64,000 bases of DNA from Kosakonia sp. SMBL-WEM22 (GTDB taxonomy: Bacteria > Pseudomonadota > Gammaproteobacteria > Enterobacterales > Enterobacteriaceae), in the NCBI RefSeq assembly GCF_014490785.1, contig NZ_CP051488.1, forward strand, positions 1,550,001 to 1,614,000. The letters are read 5' to 3'. This document shows, piece by piece, positions 41,555 to 50,832 of this stretch (its first letter is position 1; each line of letters opens with the position of its first letter). The position numbers and the translations under genes are program-made. The notes under the pieces are model-generated. The model was not told the DNA's origin. It worked only from the letters and a program-made list of their open reading frames with translations, and did not search any database.

Positions 41555-42312
41555 AAATGGATCTCCGCACTCAGGGGGGCATGATCGGACAGATGACGCC
41601 AGTTGCGCAGCGGCAGCGCGGTAGGGGCACTGGCGCTGGCGTTTTTGACATAAATCCTGTCGAGGCGCAGTAACGGCAGGCTGACCGGGAAGGTGCGCGC
41701 CGGGCGACCGTGCGCGCGGGTGAAGATCTCCTCAAGCCCGGCCTGCGCTTTAAGCGGCTGGTTGGCTTTTTGCCGCCAGTCGTTGAAATCACCCGCCACC
41801 AGCACCGGCTCGCCTTCCGGCAGGGAGTTGACCCACTCCGCCAGCATCTTGAGCTGCGCCTGGCGGTGCGCCTCTTTCAGTCCAAGATGAACACTGAGGA
41901 CATGTACCGCGCCGCCATAATCGGGCGGCACAATCCGGCAGTAGAGCAGGCCGCGTTTTTCGCTGCCGTCTACTGAGACGTCGAGGTTTTCGTAGTGTTC
42001 AATCGGATAGCGGGAGAGCACCGCATTGCCGTGGTGCCCTTCAGGATAGACTGCATTGCGCCCGTAAGCGAAGTCGCTCCACATGGTATCGGCAATAAAT
42101 TCGTAGTGGGTGGTATCGGGCCAGTTCTCAACGCGCAGCGGGTGCACTTCGTGGGCGCCCATCACCTCTTGCAGGCAGACGATATCGGCGCTCACCAGGC
42201 GCACGGCATCGCGCAACTCGGGCAGAATAAAGCGCCGGTTGAAAGTGGTGAAGCCTTTGTGTGTGTTAATCGTCAATACTTTTAATGAAAATGGTCGCGC
42301 GTGTTGGGTCAT
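41551..42312 (-). CDS. ybhP: YbhP, endonuclease/exonuclease/phosphatase family protein
   Basis: 253 aa, as in E. coli. EEP-fold motifs: LTINTHKG at the start, DIVCLQEVMG, GRNAVYPEGHHGNAVLSRYPI, VLVAGDFNDWR and the final SDHAPLSAEI. No signal peptide. Substrate unknown; co-transcription with clsB suggests a phosphodiester of lipid origin (inference). First gene of ybhP-clsB-ybhN. Confidence 0.92.
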   Translation of the reverse strand: MTQHARPFSLKVLTINTHKGFTTFNRRFILPELRDAVRLVSADIVCLQEVMGAHEVHPLRVENWPDTTHYEFIADTMWSDFAYGRNAVYPEGHHGNAVLSRYPIEHYENLDVSVDGSEKRGLLYCRIVPPDYGGAVHVLSVHLGLKEAHRQAQLKMLAEWVNSLPEGEPVLVAGDFNDWRQKANQPLKAQAGLEEIFTRAHGRPARTFPVSLPLLRLDRIYVKNASASAPTALPLRNWRHLSDHAPLSAEIHL

Positions 42313-42445
42313 AAATCTCCTGCCAGCATCACTCTCCTGTATAGAAATAAATTGTAGTCCCTGTCACAAAAAAAGCCGGGGTTACAGAATTTTCCGTAGA
42401 TCGGGGTACTCTTCTACAAGAGTAAAATCCTTGCGGAGAGATGCC

Positions 42446-42865
42446 ATGAAGTGGCAACAACGTGTTCGTGTCGCAACAGGCCTGAGTTGCTGGCAGATTA
42501 TGTTGCATTTGATGATTGTGGCGATACTGATAATGGGCTGGATGAGCGGCAGACTGGTGCATGTAGGTTTAGGGCTGTGTGTCCTTTATGGCGTCACCGT
42601 GCTGCTGATGCTCTTTTTCCAGCGCCACCATGATGCTGGCTGGCGCGGTATCGGCGATGTGCTGGAGGAGCTAACCACCACCTGGTATTTTGGCGCATCC
42701 CTTATTGCCATCTGGCTGCTCTCGCGGGTGCTGCAAAATAACTATCTGCTTGCCCTCGCCGGGCTGGCGATCCTTGGCGGCCCGGCGATGGTCTCACTCT
42801 TAACCAAAGAGAAGCGGTTAGGCCGTGTGGCAACGAAACATGGCGTAGGCCGCAGTGCCCGTTGA
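42446..42865 (+). CDS. ybhQ: YbhQ inner-membrane protein
   Basis: 139 aa from ATG 42446 (MKWQQRVRVATGLSCWQIML), matching E. coli YbhQ (136 aa). GGAGAG lies upstream. The frame is open further upstream across ybhP antisense sequence, which is not coding. Four hydrophobic helices. Function unknown. Its last 48 bp overlap the 3' end of the convergent ybhR. Confidence 0.9.
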   Translation: MKWQQRVRVATGLSCWQIMLHLMIVAILIMGWMSGRLVHVGLGLCVLYGVTVLLMLFFQRHHDAGWRGIGDVLEELTTTWYFGASLIAIWLLSRVLQNNYLLALAGLAILGGPAMVSLLTKEKRLGRVATKHGVGRSAR

Positions 42866-43924
42866 GAGGGCAATCACTATCAGCGGCCAGAGGCTTCCCC
42901 AGATAATCTCCAGGCTGGCATCCTTCAAATAGACCTGCTTGGTGATATCGGTAAAGTGGCGGATCGGGTTAATCCAGGTTAAATCCTGCAACCACACCGG
43001 CATATTCTCCACCGGCGAAACATACCCCGAGAGCAGGATCGCCGGCATCATAAAGACAAATACCCCGATAAACGCCTGCTGCTGCGTTTCGCAAAATGAT
43101 GAGATCAGCAGCCCGAAACCGACCAGCGAGAGACCATAAACCAGCATCGCGAAGTAGAAGAGCAGCAGCGATCCGGCAAACGGGATCTGATAAGCGAGAA
43201 TGCCGAACAGCAGCACAATCGTGGCCTGAAACGCGGCGACAATCAGCGCCGGTACCGCTTTGCCGATAAAGATCTGCCAGGTGGCGAGTGGCGAAACCAA
43301 TAACTGATCGAAGGTGCCCTGTTCCCGCTCACGCGCTACCGACAGCGAAGTGACAATCATCACACCAATGGTGGTGATCATCGCCACCAGCGACGGCACG
43401 ATAAACCATTTGTAATCGAGATTCGGGTTATACCAGTTGCGCACCACCAGCTCGCTGTTGTTCGGCTTCGGCTGCCCGGCCAGTAGCTCCTGCTGATAAT
43501 CCTTAACCACCTGCTGAAGATAGTTGGCGGCAATCTGCGCGCTGTTGGAGTTACGTCCGTCGAGGATCAGCTGCATCTGCGCCGGTTTGCCGCTGTCGAG
43601 ATCGCGGGAAAAATCGGCCGGGAAGCGCACCAGCAGCAGCGCTTTTTGCGTATCCAGCGTCGGGCGGACCTCCTGTGGGCTGTGCAGCAGCAGCACGTTG
43701 GTAAAGGCCTTTGCGCGCGCAAAGCGCTGGGTCAGCTCCACCGCGTGTCTGCCGTTATCCTCGTTATAGATAGCGATAGTGGCGTTGGTCACCTCAAGGG
43801 TGGCGGCAAACGGGAAAAGCAGTACCTGAAAAACTACCGGCAGGATCAAAATGGCGCGGGTTTGCGGCTCGCGCAGCAGGGACTGCAACTCTTTGCGGAT
43901 CAGCGTCCATAAACGGTGAAACAT
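42818..43924 (-). CDS. ybhR: YbhR, ABC-2 permease of the YbhGFSR exporter
   Basis: 368 aa, as in E. coli. ABC-2 type: one N-terminal helix, a large periplasmic domain, then five helices, with SVAREREQGTFDQLLVSPL and the late GYVSPVENMPVW. With YbhS it forms the membrane part of the exporter powered by YbhF. It is 9 bp after ybhS and overlaps ybhQ convergently by 48 bp. Confidence 0.95.
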   Translation of the reverse strand: MFHRLWTLIRKELQSLLREPQTRAILILPVVFQVLLFPFAATLEVTNATIAIYNEDNGRHAVELTQRFARAKAFTNVLLLHSPQEVRPTLDTQKALLLVRFPADFSRDLDSGKPAQMQLILDGRNSNSAQIAANYLQQVVKDYQQELLAGQPKPNNSELVVRNWYNPNLDYKWFIVPSLVAMITTIGVMIVTSLSVAREREQGTFDQLLVSPLATWQIFIGKAVPALIVAAFQATIVLLFGILAYQIPFAGSLLLFYFAMLVYGLSLVGFGLLISSFCETQQQAFIGVFVFMMPAILLSGYVSPVENMPVWLQDLTWINPIRHFTDITKQVYLKDASLEIIWGSLWPLIVIALSTGTAAYAMFRCHTA

Positions 43925-43933
43925 GGCTTCTCC

Positions 43934-45067
43934 TTAATCCAGCCTGCGTTTGGTTTTCAGCCACGTCAGGCCGATAAACATCACGGCGGAGGCCACCAAA
44001 AACAGCATGTTAATGGTCAATACCAGCGGAATATTGCCCGCCAGAAAGAGGCTTTGCAGCGTGCTGACGAAGTAACGCGCCGGGATGATATAGGTCACCG
44101 CCCGAATGATTGCCGGCATACTGTCGATCTGAAAGATAAAGCCGGAGAGCATAATCGACGGCAGAAACGCGGCGTTCAGCGCCACCTGTGCGGCGTTAAA
44201 CTGGTTGCGCGTGGTGGTCGAAATGAGTAACCCCATGCCGAGCGTACTGAGTAGAAACAGGCTGCTTAAGAGAAACAGGATCAGCAGCGAGCCGCGATAG
44301 GGCACACCGAGAATAAAGACCGACACCAGCATACAGAGCAGCATCGCCAGCATGCCGAGAAAGTAGTAGGGGATAAGCTTACAGAGCAGCAGCTCGGCGC
44401 GGGTGATTTCGGTGGAGAGCAGTGCCTCCATGGTGCCGCGCTCCCACTCGCGCGCCACCACCAGCGAGGTAAGGATCGCGCCAATCACCGTCATAATAAT
44501 GGTCACCGCGCCGGGAATAATAAAGTGCTGGCTGATGGCCGCCGGGTTGAACCAGTAGCGGGTCTGCACATCGATCAGCGGGGTAAAGGTCTCGCCGCGA
44601 TCCTCCGCGCGCTGCGCCTGCCAGAGCTGCCAGATCCCTTGTAAATAGCCCTGCACAAAGTTGGCGGTATTCGGTTCACTGCCGTCGGTGATCACCTGAA
44701 TCGGTGCCACCTCGCCAGGCCTTGTCATCTGCGTATCGAAGTTGACTGGAATCACCACCAGGCCGCGGATGCGCCCGGCCTGCATCATCTCGATCAACTG
44801 CTGGCGATCGCTACTAATAGTGGCATCAATATAGGGCGAGCCGGTGAGCGCATGGGTAAAGTCGAGCGCCTCTTCGCTGCGCTGCTCAAGCAGCACGCCG
44901 ACGCGCAGCTTGCTGGAGTCGAGGTTGATGCCGTAGCCAAAAATAAACAGCAGCAGCAGCGGGATCACCACCGCAATCAGCCAACTGCTCGGGTCGCGCA
45001 CGATCTGCCGCGTCTCTTTGACGCACAGCGCCCGTACGCGCCGCCAGGAGAGGGCGTTAATGCGCAT
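43934..45067 (-). CDS. ybhS: YbhS, ABC-2 permease of the YbhGFSR exporter
   Basis: 377 aa, as in E. coli. Same layout as YbhR: N-terminal helix, periplasmic domain (about 50-180), then five helices, with LVVAREWERGTMEALLSTEITR as the coupling motif. It overlaps ybhF by 11 bp. In E. coli the YbhFSR pump has been linked to efflux of cationic compounds. Confidence 0.95.
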   Translation of the reverse strand: MRINALSWRRVRALCVKETRQIVRDPSSWLIAVVIPLLLLFIFGYGINLDSSKLRVGVLLEQRSEEALDFTHALTGSPYIDATISSDRQQLIEMMQAGRIRGLVVIPVNFDTQMTRPGEVAPIQVITDGSEPNTANFVQGYLQGIWQLWQAQRAEDRGETFTPLIDVQTRYWFNPAAISQHFIIPGAVTIIMTVIGAILTSLVVAREWERGTMEALLSTEITRAELLLCKLIPYYFLGMLAMLLCMLVSVFILGVPYRGSLLILFLLSSLFLLSTLGMGLLISTTTRNQFNAAQVALNAAFLPSIMLSGFIFQIDSMPAIIRAVTYIIPARYFVSTLQSLFLAGNIPLVLTINMLFLVASAVMFIGLTWLKTKRRLD

Positions 45068-46796
45068 TGCTATGCTCCTTATCCCAGTTCTGAATCAGCG
45101 TGATAAACGCATGCTCCATGGTCGGATCCGGGTGGTTGTCATCGGCGGTTTGCGCTTTCAGCTCGTCCGGCGTGCCGCTGGCAATCAGCTTGCCGCGGTA
45201 GACCAGCCCGATGCGGTCGCAATACTCCGCCTCATCCATAAAGTGGGTGGTGACCATTACCGTCACCCCTTTTTCCACCATGCTGTTGATATGCAGCCAG
45301 AACTCGCGGCGGGTGAGGGGATCGACGCCGGAGGTGGGTTCATCGAGAAAAAGAATGTCCGGCTCGTGCATCAGCGAGCAGGCCAGCGCCAGGCGCTGCT
45401 TATAGCCAAGCGGCAGTTGATCAGTGGCGTGGCGGGCAATAGTTTCCAGACCAAACGCTTCACTCATCCGCGCCATCTTCTCCCGCTGCGCGCTGCCGCG
45501 CAGGCCGTAGACGCCGGAGAAGAAGCGCAGGTTCTGCTCCACCGTCAGGTTGCCATAGAGGGAGAACTTCTGCGCCATATAGCCGAGGCGCTGGCGCGCT
45601 TTGCCCGAGCTGACCTTGAGATCCATATTCAGCACCAGCGCCTGGCCGGCGGTCGGCACCAGCAGGCCGCACATCATCTTGAAGGTGGTGGATTTTCCCG
45701 CGCCGTTCGGGCCGAGCAGGCCAAAGATCTCGCCGCGCTTCACGGCAAAGTTGACTTCGTTGGTGGCGGCGAAATCGCCAAACTTTTTGGTAAGCGATCT
45801 CGCTTCAATCACCGTCTCTTCGGCGTCTCCCTTTACTGAGTGGAGAATGGCACCCAGCGGCGACTCGGCGGCACCCGCACCGCCCAGCAGGTCGATAAAA
45901 GCATCTTCAAAGCGCGGGGCGGTCTCCTCAATCTGTAGCGGCGGCATCTCTGGCGCGGCGTTAATCGCCTGCACATCGGCCCCTTTTTTCAGGATCATGC
46001 GCACCGAGCGCCCCTGGATCACGCCGTCGCTCACCTGCGGCAGCCTGAGAATGCGCCGCAGCAGGCGGCGGTTATTCTCATCGCGGCTGGTGAGCAGAAA
46101 GCTGCGCCCGGCCATGCTCTGGGTTAACGCTTTTGGCTCGCCGTGGTAGAGCAGCTCGCCTTCGTTCATCAGCAGCACATCCCGGCACTGCTCCGCTTCA
46201 TCAAGATAGGAGGTGCTCCAGAGGATCAGCATCCCGTCGCCCGCCAGTTCATGCACCATCTGCCACAGTTCACGCCGCGAAATGGGGTCGACCCCGACGC
46301 CCGGCTCATCAAGCAGCAACACCTTTGGATCGCCGACCAGTGTACAGGCCAGCCCCAGCTTCTGTTTCATGCCGCCAGAGAGTTTGCCCGCCAGCCGCTC
46401 GGTAAAGGGGGCGAGGGAGGTAAACTCCAGCAGGCGGGTAAACATCTGCTGGCGCTTCTCGCCGGTGACGCTGCGCAGATCGGCATAGAGGATGAGGTTC
46501 TCCATCACCGTCAGATCTTCATAGAGGCCAAATTTCTGCGGCATATAGCCGAGCACGGCGTGCAGCTCGCTGTCGTTGTCGATGGGATCGAGGCCGAGTA
46601 CGCGCACCTGTCCCGCGTTCTGCTTCATCAGCCCGGCCAGAATGCGCATCAGTGTGGTTTTGCCCGCCCCGTCCGGGCCGACCAGCCCGGTAACGTAACC
46701 GGCCTGGATTTCACAATCCAGCCGCGCCACCGCGGGTTTCTCCATGCCGGGGAACTCTTTTACCAGCCCGTCGAGCTGAATAGTCCGCTCATTCAT
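45057..46796 (-). CDS. ybhF: YbhF, dual ABC ATPase of the YbhGFSR exporter
   Basis: 579 aa from ATG 46796 (MNERTIQLDGLVKEFPG), one residue longer than E. coli. Two nucleotide-binding domains: Walker A GPDGAGKTTL and GPNGAGKSTT; the signature in domain 1 is LSGGMKQ, in domain 2 the variant LPLGYKQ; Walker B LLLDEPGVGVDP and LFLDEPTSGVDP. It overlaps ybhG by 8 bp and ybhS by 11 bp. Confidence 0.96.
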   Translation of the reverse strand: MNERTIQLDGLVKEFPGMEKPAVARLDCEIQAGYVTGLVGPDGAGKTTLMRILAGLMKQNAGQVRVLGLDPIDNDSELHAVLGYMPQKFGLYEDLTVMENLILYADLRSVTGEKRQQMFTRLLEFTSLAPFTERLAGKLSGGMKQKLGLACTLVGDPKVLLLDEPGVGVDPISRRELWQMVHELAGDGMLILWSTSYLDEAEQCRDVLLMNEGELLYHGEPKALTQSMAGRSFLLTSRDENNRRLLRRILRLPQVSDGVIQGRSVRMILKKGADVQAINAAPEMPPLQIEETAPRFEDAFIDLLGGAGAAESPLGAILHSVKGDAEETVIEARSLTKKFGDFAATNEVNFAVKRGEIFGLLGPNGAGKSTTFKMMCGLLVPTAGQALVLNMDLKVSSGKARQRLGYMAQKFSLYGNLTVEQNLRFFSGVYGLRGSAQREKMARMSEAFGLETIARHATDQLPLGYKQRLALACSLMHEPDILFLDEPTSGVDPLTRREFWLHINSMVEKGVTVMVTTHFMDEAEYCDRIGLVYRGKLIASGTPDELKAQTADDNHPDPTMEHAFITLIQNWDKEHSNAH

Positions 46797-47787
46797 GACG
46801 CGCCTCGCCGTCAAAGCGCAGCGTCACGGGCATGCCCTGGCGCAGGTTATCATCGGCATCGGTGACGATAATGCGCAGGCGATAGACGAGGTCGGTACGC
46901 AGATCCGGGGTCTCAACGGTTTTCGGGGTAAATTCGGCGGTCGGCGAGACGAAGCCGATTTTGCCGTGATAGGGCTTATCCGGGCGGCCATCGGTGTAGA
47001 GCAGAATTTCAGCGCCAGGCCGTGCCTGGTGTAAGTTGCGCTCATCGACATAGGCGCGCACCCACACCGGGCGGGTCAGCGACAGCGTTAATACGCTGCT
47101 GCCAGCGTTAAGCATGCTGCCCGGCTCGACGGCGCGGGTCAGCACCGTGCCGTTGCCCGGCGCGAGAAGCGTGGTGTCCTGGAGATCAAGCTCTGCCTGA
47201 GCCAGCGCGGCCTGCGCCTGTTCGAGACCCGCTTTCGCCTGGGCGATCTCTTGCGGGCGGTTACCGGCACGGAACTGGCGCAGCTTATCCTGTGCCGATT
47301 TCAGCGTCGCCTGCGCCTGGTCGCGCGACGAGCGGGCGTTCTCCAGATCGTTTGCCGAAATCACTTTTGTTTTCCATAGCCCCTGCTGGCGCTGGTAGAA
47401 GTTCTGCGCGTAATCATACGCCGCCTGCGCCTGGCTGACGGCAGAGGCGGCCTGGGCGATCTCCTCGGCGCGGTAGCCTTCGGTAGCTAACGCATATTTG
47501 GCTTCGGCAGTAGAGACGTTGGCTTTGGCCTGCAACAAGGCATTTTCATAAGGCGCGCGGTCGATTTCGCCGAGCTTCTGCCCGGCCTTTACGCTGTCGC
47601 CCTCATCCACCTGCAGCGCCGCCAGCCGCCCGCCGACGCGAAAACTTAAATTCACGGTGCGGATATCAACATTGCCATACAGCGTCAGGCTGTCGTCCTG
47701 CCTGCTTTGATACCAGTACCAACCGCCGGCGAGCATCGCCACCAGCAATACGCTGAGTAACACCACAACGCTACGCTTTTTCATCAC
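46789..47787 (-). CDS. ybhG: YbhG, HlyD-type membrane-fusion protein
   Basis: 332 aa, as in E. coli. An N-terminal membrane anchor (about 6-26), a biotinyl-lipoyl-like segment (LSFRVGGRLAALQVDEGDSVKAGQ), a long Ala/Gln-rich coiled coil (about 75-200) and a beta-barrel (PVWVRAYVDERNL). It links the YbhFSR inner-membrane exporter to an outer-membrane channel. It overlaps cecR by 4 bp and ybhF by 8 bp. Confidence 0.95.
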   Translation of the reverse strand: MMKKRSVVVLLSVLLVAMLAGGWYWYQSRQDDSLTLYGNVDIRTVNLSFRVGGRLAALQVDEGDSVKAGQKLGEIDRAPYENALLQAKANVSTAEAKYALATEGYRAEEIAQAASAVSQAQAAYDYAQNFYQRQQGLWKTKVISANDLENARSSRDQAQATLKSAQDKLRQFRAGNRPQEIAQAKAGLEQAQAALAQAELDLQDTTLLAPGNGTVLTRAVEPGSMLNAGSSVLTLSLTRPVWVRAYVDERNLHQARPGAEILLYTDGRPDKPYHGKIGFVSPTAEFTPKTVETPDLRTDLVYRLRIIVTDADDNLRQGMPVTLRFDGEARHE

Positions 47788-48458
47788 TCCGGACTCCTGT
47801 GCGTTAATCCCTGCAAAATAAAATCGATATGGCAGGTGATGACTTGAAAGATCATTTCCGTTTTCTCTTCGTCGAACTGCGTCCAGCCTGCACGCAGCAA
47901 AATGGTTTCCCGCACCAGGCGGAAAGCGAGGATCTCGCCGATTAAGGCGTGGGCATGCAGCACCATCTGCGTGCTGTCAGCATCCTGGCCAGTGTAGGCG
48001 GCGAGCAGGCGCGTCAAATGCTGGTGCATCGGGTCGATCACCTGCTCATGCACGATCTGATATGCGCGAGTTGGGGAGAGCTGCTCGCGGGAGATAAATT
48101 TGCTCAGATTGAGCGTTTCATCATGGGTCAGCAGCGTGAGCATCTCTTTACTGGCGCGATGTATAAGCGCACGAATAGCCGGGCGGTCTGGCTCAGGCTC
48201 GGCGAACAGCGCCTCGGCGGCCTGTACGTGGGGCTGAAAATGGTGACTGATAAAGTCGGCAATCCACTGCGCGCAGGCGAGGTAGAGATCCTCTTTCGAG
48301 CCGAAGTAGTAGGGGATTGCAGCGATATTCTGCCCGGCCTGGGCGGCGATATCCCGCGTGGTGGCATGCAGGCCATACTCGCCAAACTGCGCAAGGGCGG
48401 CGGCAATCAACTGATTTTTGGCCTGTTCGCCTTTAGTGGTGGTCGGTGTGTTATTCAT
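47784..48458 (-). CDS. cecR: TetR-family repressor CecR
   Basis: 224 aa from ATG 48458 (MNNTPTTTKGEQAKNQLI). Helix-turn-helix: ATTRDIAAQAGQNIAAIPYYFGSKEDLY (about 32-60). The C-terminal CecR ligand domain follows (LSKFISREQLSPT). In E. coli CecR controls cecR-ybhGFSR and rhlE and affects cefoperazone and chloramphenicol sensitivity. First gene of the operon; a perfect palindrome just upstream is the likely operator. Confidence 0.93.
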   Translation of the reverse strand: MNNTPTTTKGEQAKNQLIAAALAQFGEYGLHATTRDIAAQAGQNIAAIPYYFGSKEDLYLACAQWIADFISHHFQPHVQAAEALFAEPEPDRPAIRALIHRASKEMLTLLTHDETLNLSKFISREQLSPTRAYQIVHEQVIDPMHQHLTRLLAAYTGQDADSTQMVLHAHALIGEILAFRLVRETILLRAGWTQFDEEKTEMIFQVITCHIDFILQGLTHRSPE

Positions 48459-48471
48459 AGGGGTTATAAAA

Positions 48472-48491
48472 TTAATCAATCGATTGATTAA
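48472..48491. promoter_or_regulatory. CecR operator palindrome
   Basis: TTAATCAATCGATTGATTAA is a perfect 20-bp palindrome, 14 bp upstream of the cecR ATG and in the cecR-rhlE intergenic region. It fits a TetR-type autoregulatory site. Confidence 0.82.
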
Positions 48492-48740
48492 CTCTACGAC
48501 GGAGAAAAAAAGTTGTCCAATTTTTGCGCAGGAAATGTGAGGGGGGCTAAATTTATCCCTTTTTCAGAGAATGAAGCGGGAAGATATCTTGCTGAGACAT
48601 TGACGTGGGATATTTTATGCGCCGGATCACAAAAGCTGATACACTCAGCACCTTCATGACATTGTGGTTTTTGTCATCAGTCTACCTATTATCTCCTCGA
48701 AAACTACACCTGTGACAGGTCGGGGCGGTGCGGAGTTGTT

Positions 48741-50171
48741 ATGTCATTTGATGCCCTTGGCCTGAATCCGGATATCCTGCGCGCAGTTGCGGAGCAGGGT
48801 TACCACCAGCCGACCCCTATTCAACAGCAGGCGATCCCTGCGGTGCTGCAAGGCCGCGATCTGATGGCCAGCGCCCAGACCGGCACCGGTAAAACCGCTG
48901 GTTTTACGCTGCCCCTGCTGCAACGTCTGGTGCAGAGCCAGCCTCACGCGAAAGGCCGCCGTCCGGTACGCGCCCTAATCCTGACCCCAACCCGTGAACT
49001 CGCGGCGCAGGTGGGCGAGAACGTGCAGGAGTATAGCCAGTACCTCAATATTCGTTCGATGGTCGTCTTCGGCGGCGTCAGCATCAACCCGCAGATGATG
49101 AAACTGCGCGGCGGCGTTGACATCCTGGTGGCTACCCCGGGTCGTCTGCTCGATCTTGAACACCAAAATGCCCTGAAGCTCGACAGCGTGGAAATTCTCG
49201 TGCTGGATGAAGCTGACCGTATGCTGGATATGGGCTTTATCCACGATATTCGCCGCGTGCTGGCGAAGCTGCCGGCGAAACGCCAGAACCTGCTCTTCTC
49301 CGCGACCTTCTCGGATGAGATCAAACAGCTGGCAGAAAAACTGTTGCACAACCCGCTGGAAATCGAAGTTGCGCGCCGTAACACCGCTTCCGAGCAGGTG
49401 ACGCAGCACGTTCACTTTGTGGATAAGAAACGCAAGCGGGAACTGCTGTCGCAGATGATTGGCGAAGGTAACTGGCAGCAGGTGCTGGTCTTTACCCGTA
49501 CCAAGCATGGCGCTAACCATCTGGCCGAACAGCTGAACAAAGATGGCATCACCAGTGCGGCGATCCACGGTAATAAGAGCCAGGGCGCACGTACCCGCGC
49601 GCTGGCAGACTTTAAATCTGGTTCGATTCGTGTGCTGGTAGCAACGGATATCGCCGCGCGTGGCCTGGATATCGAAGAGTTGCCGCATGTCGTCAACTAT
49701 GAGTTGCCGAACGTGCCGGAAGATTATGTACACCGCATCGGGCGTACCGGTCGCGCTGCCGCCACCGGCGAAGCGCTGTCGCTGGTCTGTGTCGATGAGC
49801 ACAAACTGCTGCGCGACATTGAGCGTCTGCTGAAAAAAGAGATCCCGCGAATTGCCGTTGCAGGCTATGAGCCGGATCCATCAATTAAAGCGGAGCCGAT
49901 CCAGAATGGCCGTGGTCAGAACGGCGGCCGTCAGGGCGGCGGTGGACGCGGGCAGGGCGGTGGCGGCGGTCGCAGCCAGTCTGCGCCGCGCCGCAGCGAA
50001 GGTGAAGGGCAGAAAGCGCGTCATCCGCGTCGCAGTAACGACGGCGGAGCCGCGAAATCGGAAGGCGGTGCCGCGAAGCCCGTGGGCAATCGCCGTCTTG
50101 ATGGCGGGGCAGCGAAACCGGCAAACAACGGCGCGCGTCGTCGCCGTCCGCGTAAACCCGCTTCTGCGTAA
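48741..50171 (+). CDS. rhlE: ATP-dependent RNA helicase RhlE
   Basis: 476 aa. DEAD-box motifs: Q-motif PTPIQQQAIP (25-34), AQTGTGKT (45-52), PTRELAAQ, DEAD, SAT and HRIGRTGRA. A C-terminal Gly/Arg-rich tail (GRGQNGGRQGGGGRGQGGGG, then repeated GGAAK) is longer than in E. coli (454 aa) and should bind RNA non-specifically. It acts in ribosome assembly and mRNA turnover. Divergent from cecR, whose operator may also affect it. Confidence 0.96.
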   Translation: MSFDALGLNPDILRAVAEQGYHQPTPIQQQAIPAVLQGRDLMASAQTGTGKTAGFTLPLLQRLVQSQPHAKGRRPVRALILTPTRELAAQVGENVQEYSQYLNIRSMVVFGGVSINPQMMKLRGGVDILVATPGRLLDLEHQNALKLDSVEILVLDEADRMLDMGFIHDIRRVLAKLPAKRQNLLFSATFSDEIKQLAEKLLHNPLEIEVARRNTASEQVTQHVHFVDKKRKRELLSQMIGEGNWQQVLVFTRTKHGANHLAEQLNKDGITSAAIHGNKSQGARTRALADFKSGSIRVLVATDIAARGLDIEELPHVVNYELPNVPEDYVHRIGRTGRAAATGEALSLVCVDEHKLLRDIERLLKKEIPRIAVAGYEPDPSIKAEPIQNGRGQNGGRQGGGGRGQGGGGGRSQSAPRRSEGEGQKARHPRRSNDGGAAKSEGGAAKPVGNRRLDGGAAKPANNGARRRRPRKPASA

Positions 50172-50220
50172 ATCTGTTTTCGTTCAGGCCGGGTAAGTTT
50201 AGGATATCCGGCACCCAAAG

Positions 50221-50256
50221 CCGCCATCGGGCATTACGCCGGATGGCGGTTTTTTT
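50221..50256 (+). terminator. Terminator of rhlE
   Basis: CCGCCATC (50221-50228) pairs with GATGGCGG (50242-50249), then seven T. The hairpin resembles half of a REP unit. Confidence 0.85.
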
Positions 50257-50275
50257 ATGGTGCCGCTGAAACGGC

Positions 50276-50832
50276 GTAGGCCGGATAAGCGTTTACGCGC
50301 CATCCGGCATTCTCCCCGCGGCACCAATTGCCGGATGGCGGCTACGCCTTATCCGGCCTACCAAAACGCAGTTCCAGCGACACCGTTTTTGCTTTTACCT
50401 GCGGTATTACAGCGGCGGTGTTGACCCCCGCTGAAATCGGCGAACCGAAGCGTGAATGACAAGGTCTGGACGCCATGGATGGCGGACAGAGGCGAACCGA
50501 GACAGGGAGCGAGCCCAGGAACGGGCGAGCAGGTCGAGTCGAGCCGGCCGCAGTCAGGCACGCGGGAGGTGAGCGCAGTGCGCAGCACCGATTTCCTCGC
50601 GGGGCCGCGGGGATTGACAAGGGGGGAGCGGTTCCCCCCTTGTCCCGTTCACCGCATAAGAGGTTAATGAAACTCCCCAGCGCCTGGTGAACGGAACCGT
50701 TCCACAAAATGCCAAATGCCAGACCCATTGCCGGATGGCGGCTACGCCTTATCCGGCCTACAGAACCCCGTCCACCGAGGCAACGTGCCGCAACGATTGC
50801 CGGATGGCGCGTTACACGCTTATCCGGCCTAC
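50276..50832. repeat. REP-bounded dispersed repeat, copy B
   Basis: REP units at about 50276-50310, 50328-50361, 50728-50761 and 50798-50832 bound a core of about 365 bp (50362-50727) that matches copies A and C. It is longer than A because it keeps a GGGAGCGAGCCCAGGAACGG segment. The last REP provides the stop codon (TAG) of the GH1 gene on the minus strand. No credible gene inside. Confidence 0.9.

Noticed and set aside
42110..42445. N-terminal extension of ybhQ opposite ybhP
   Set aside because: It lies antisense to ybhP; the conserved start MKWQQ with GGAGAG is at 42446.
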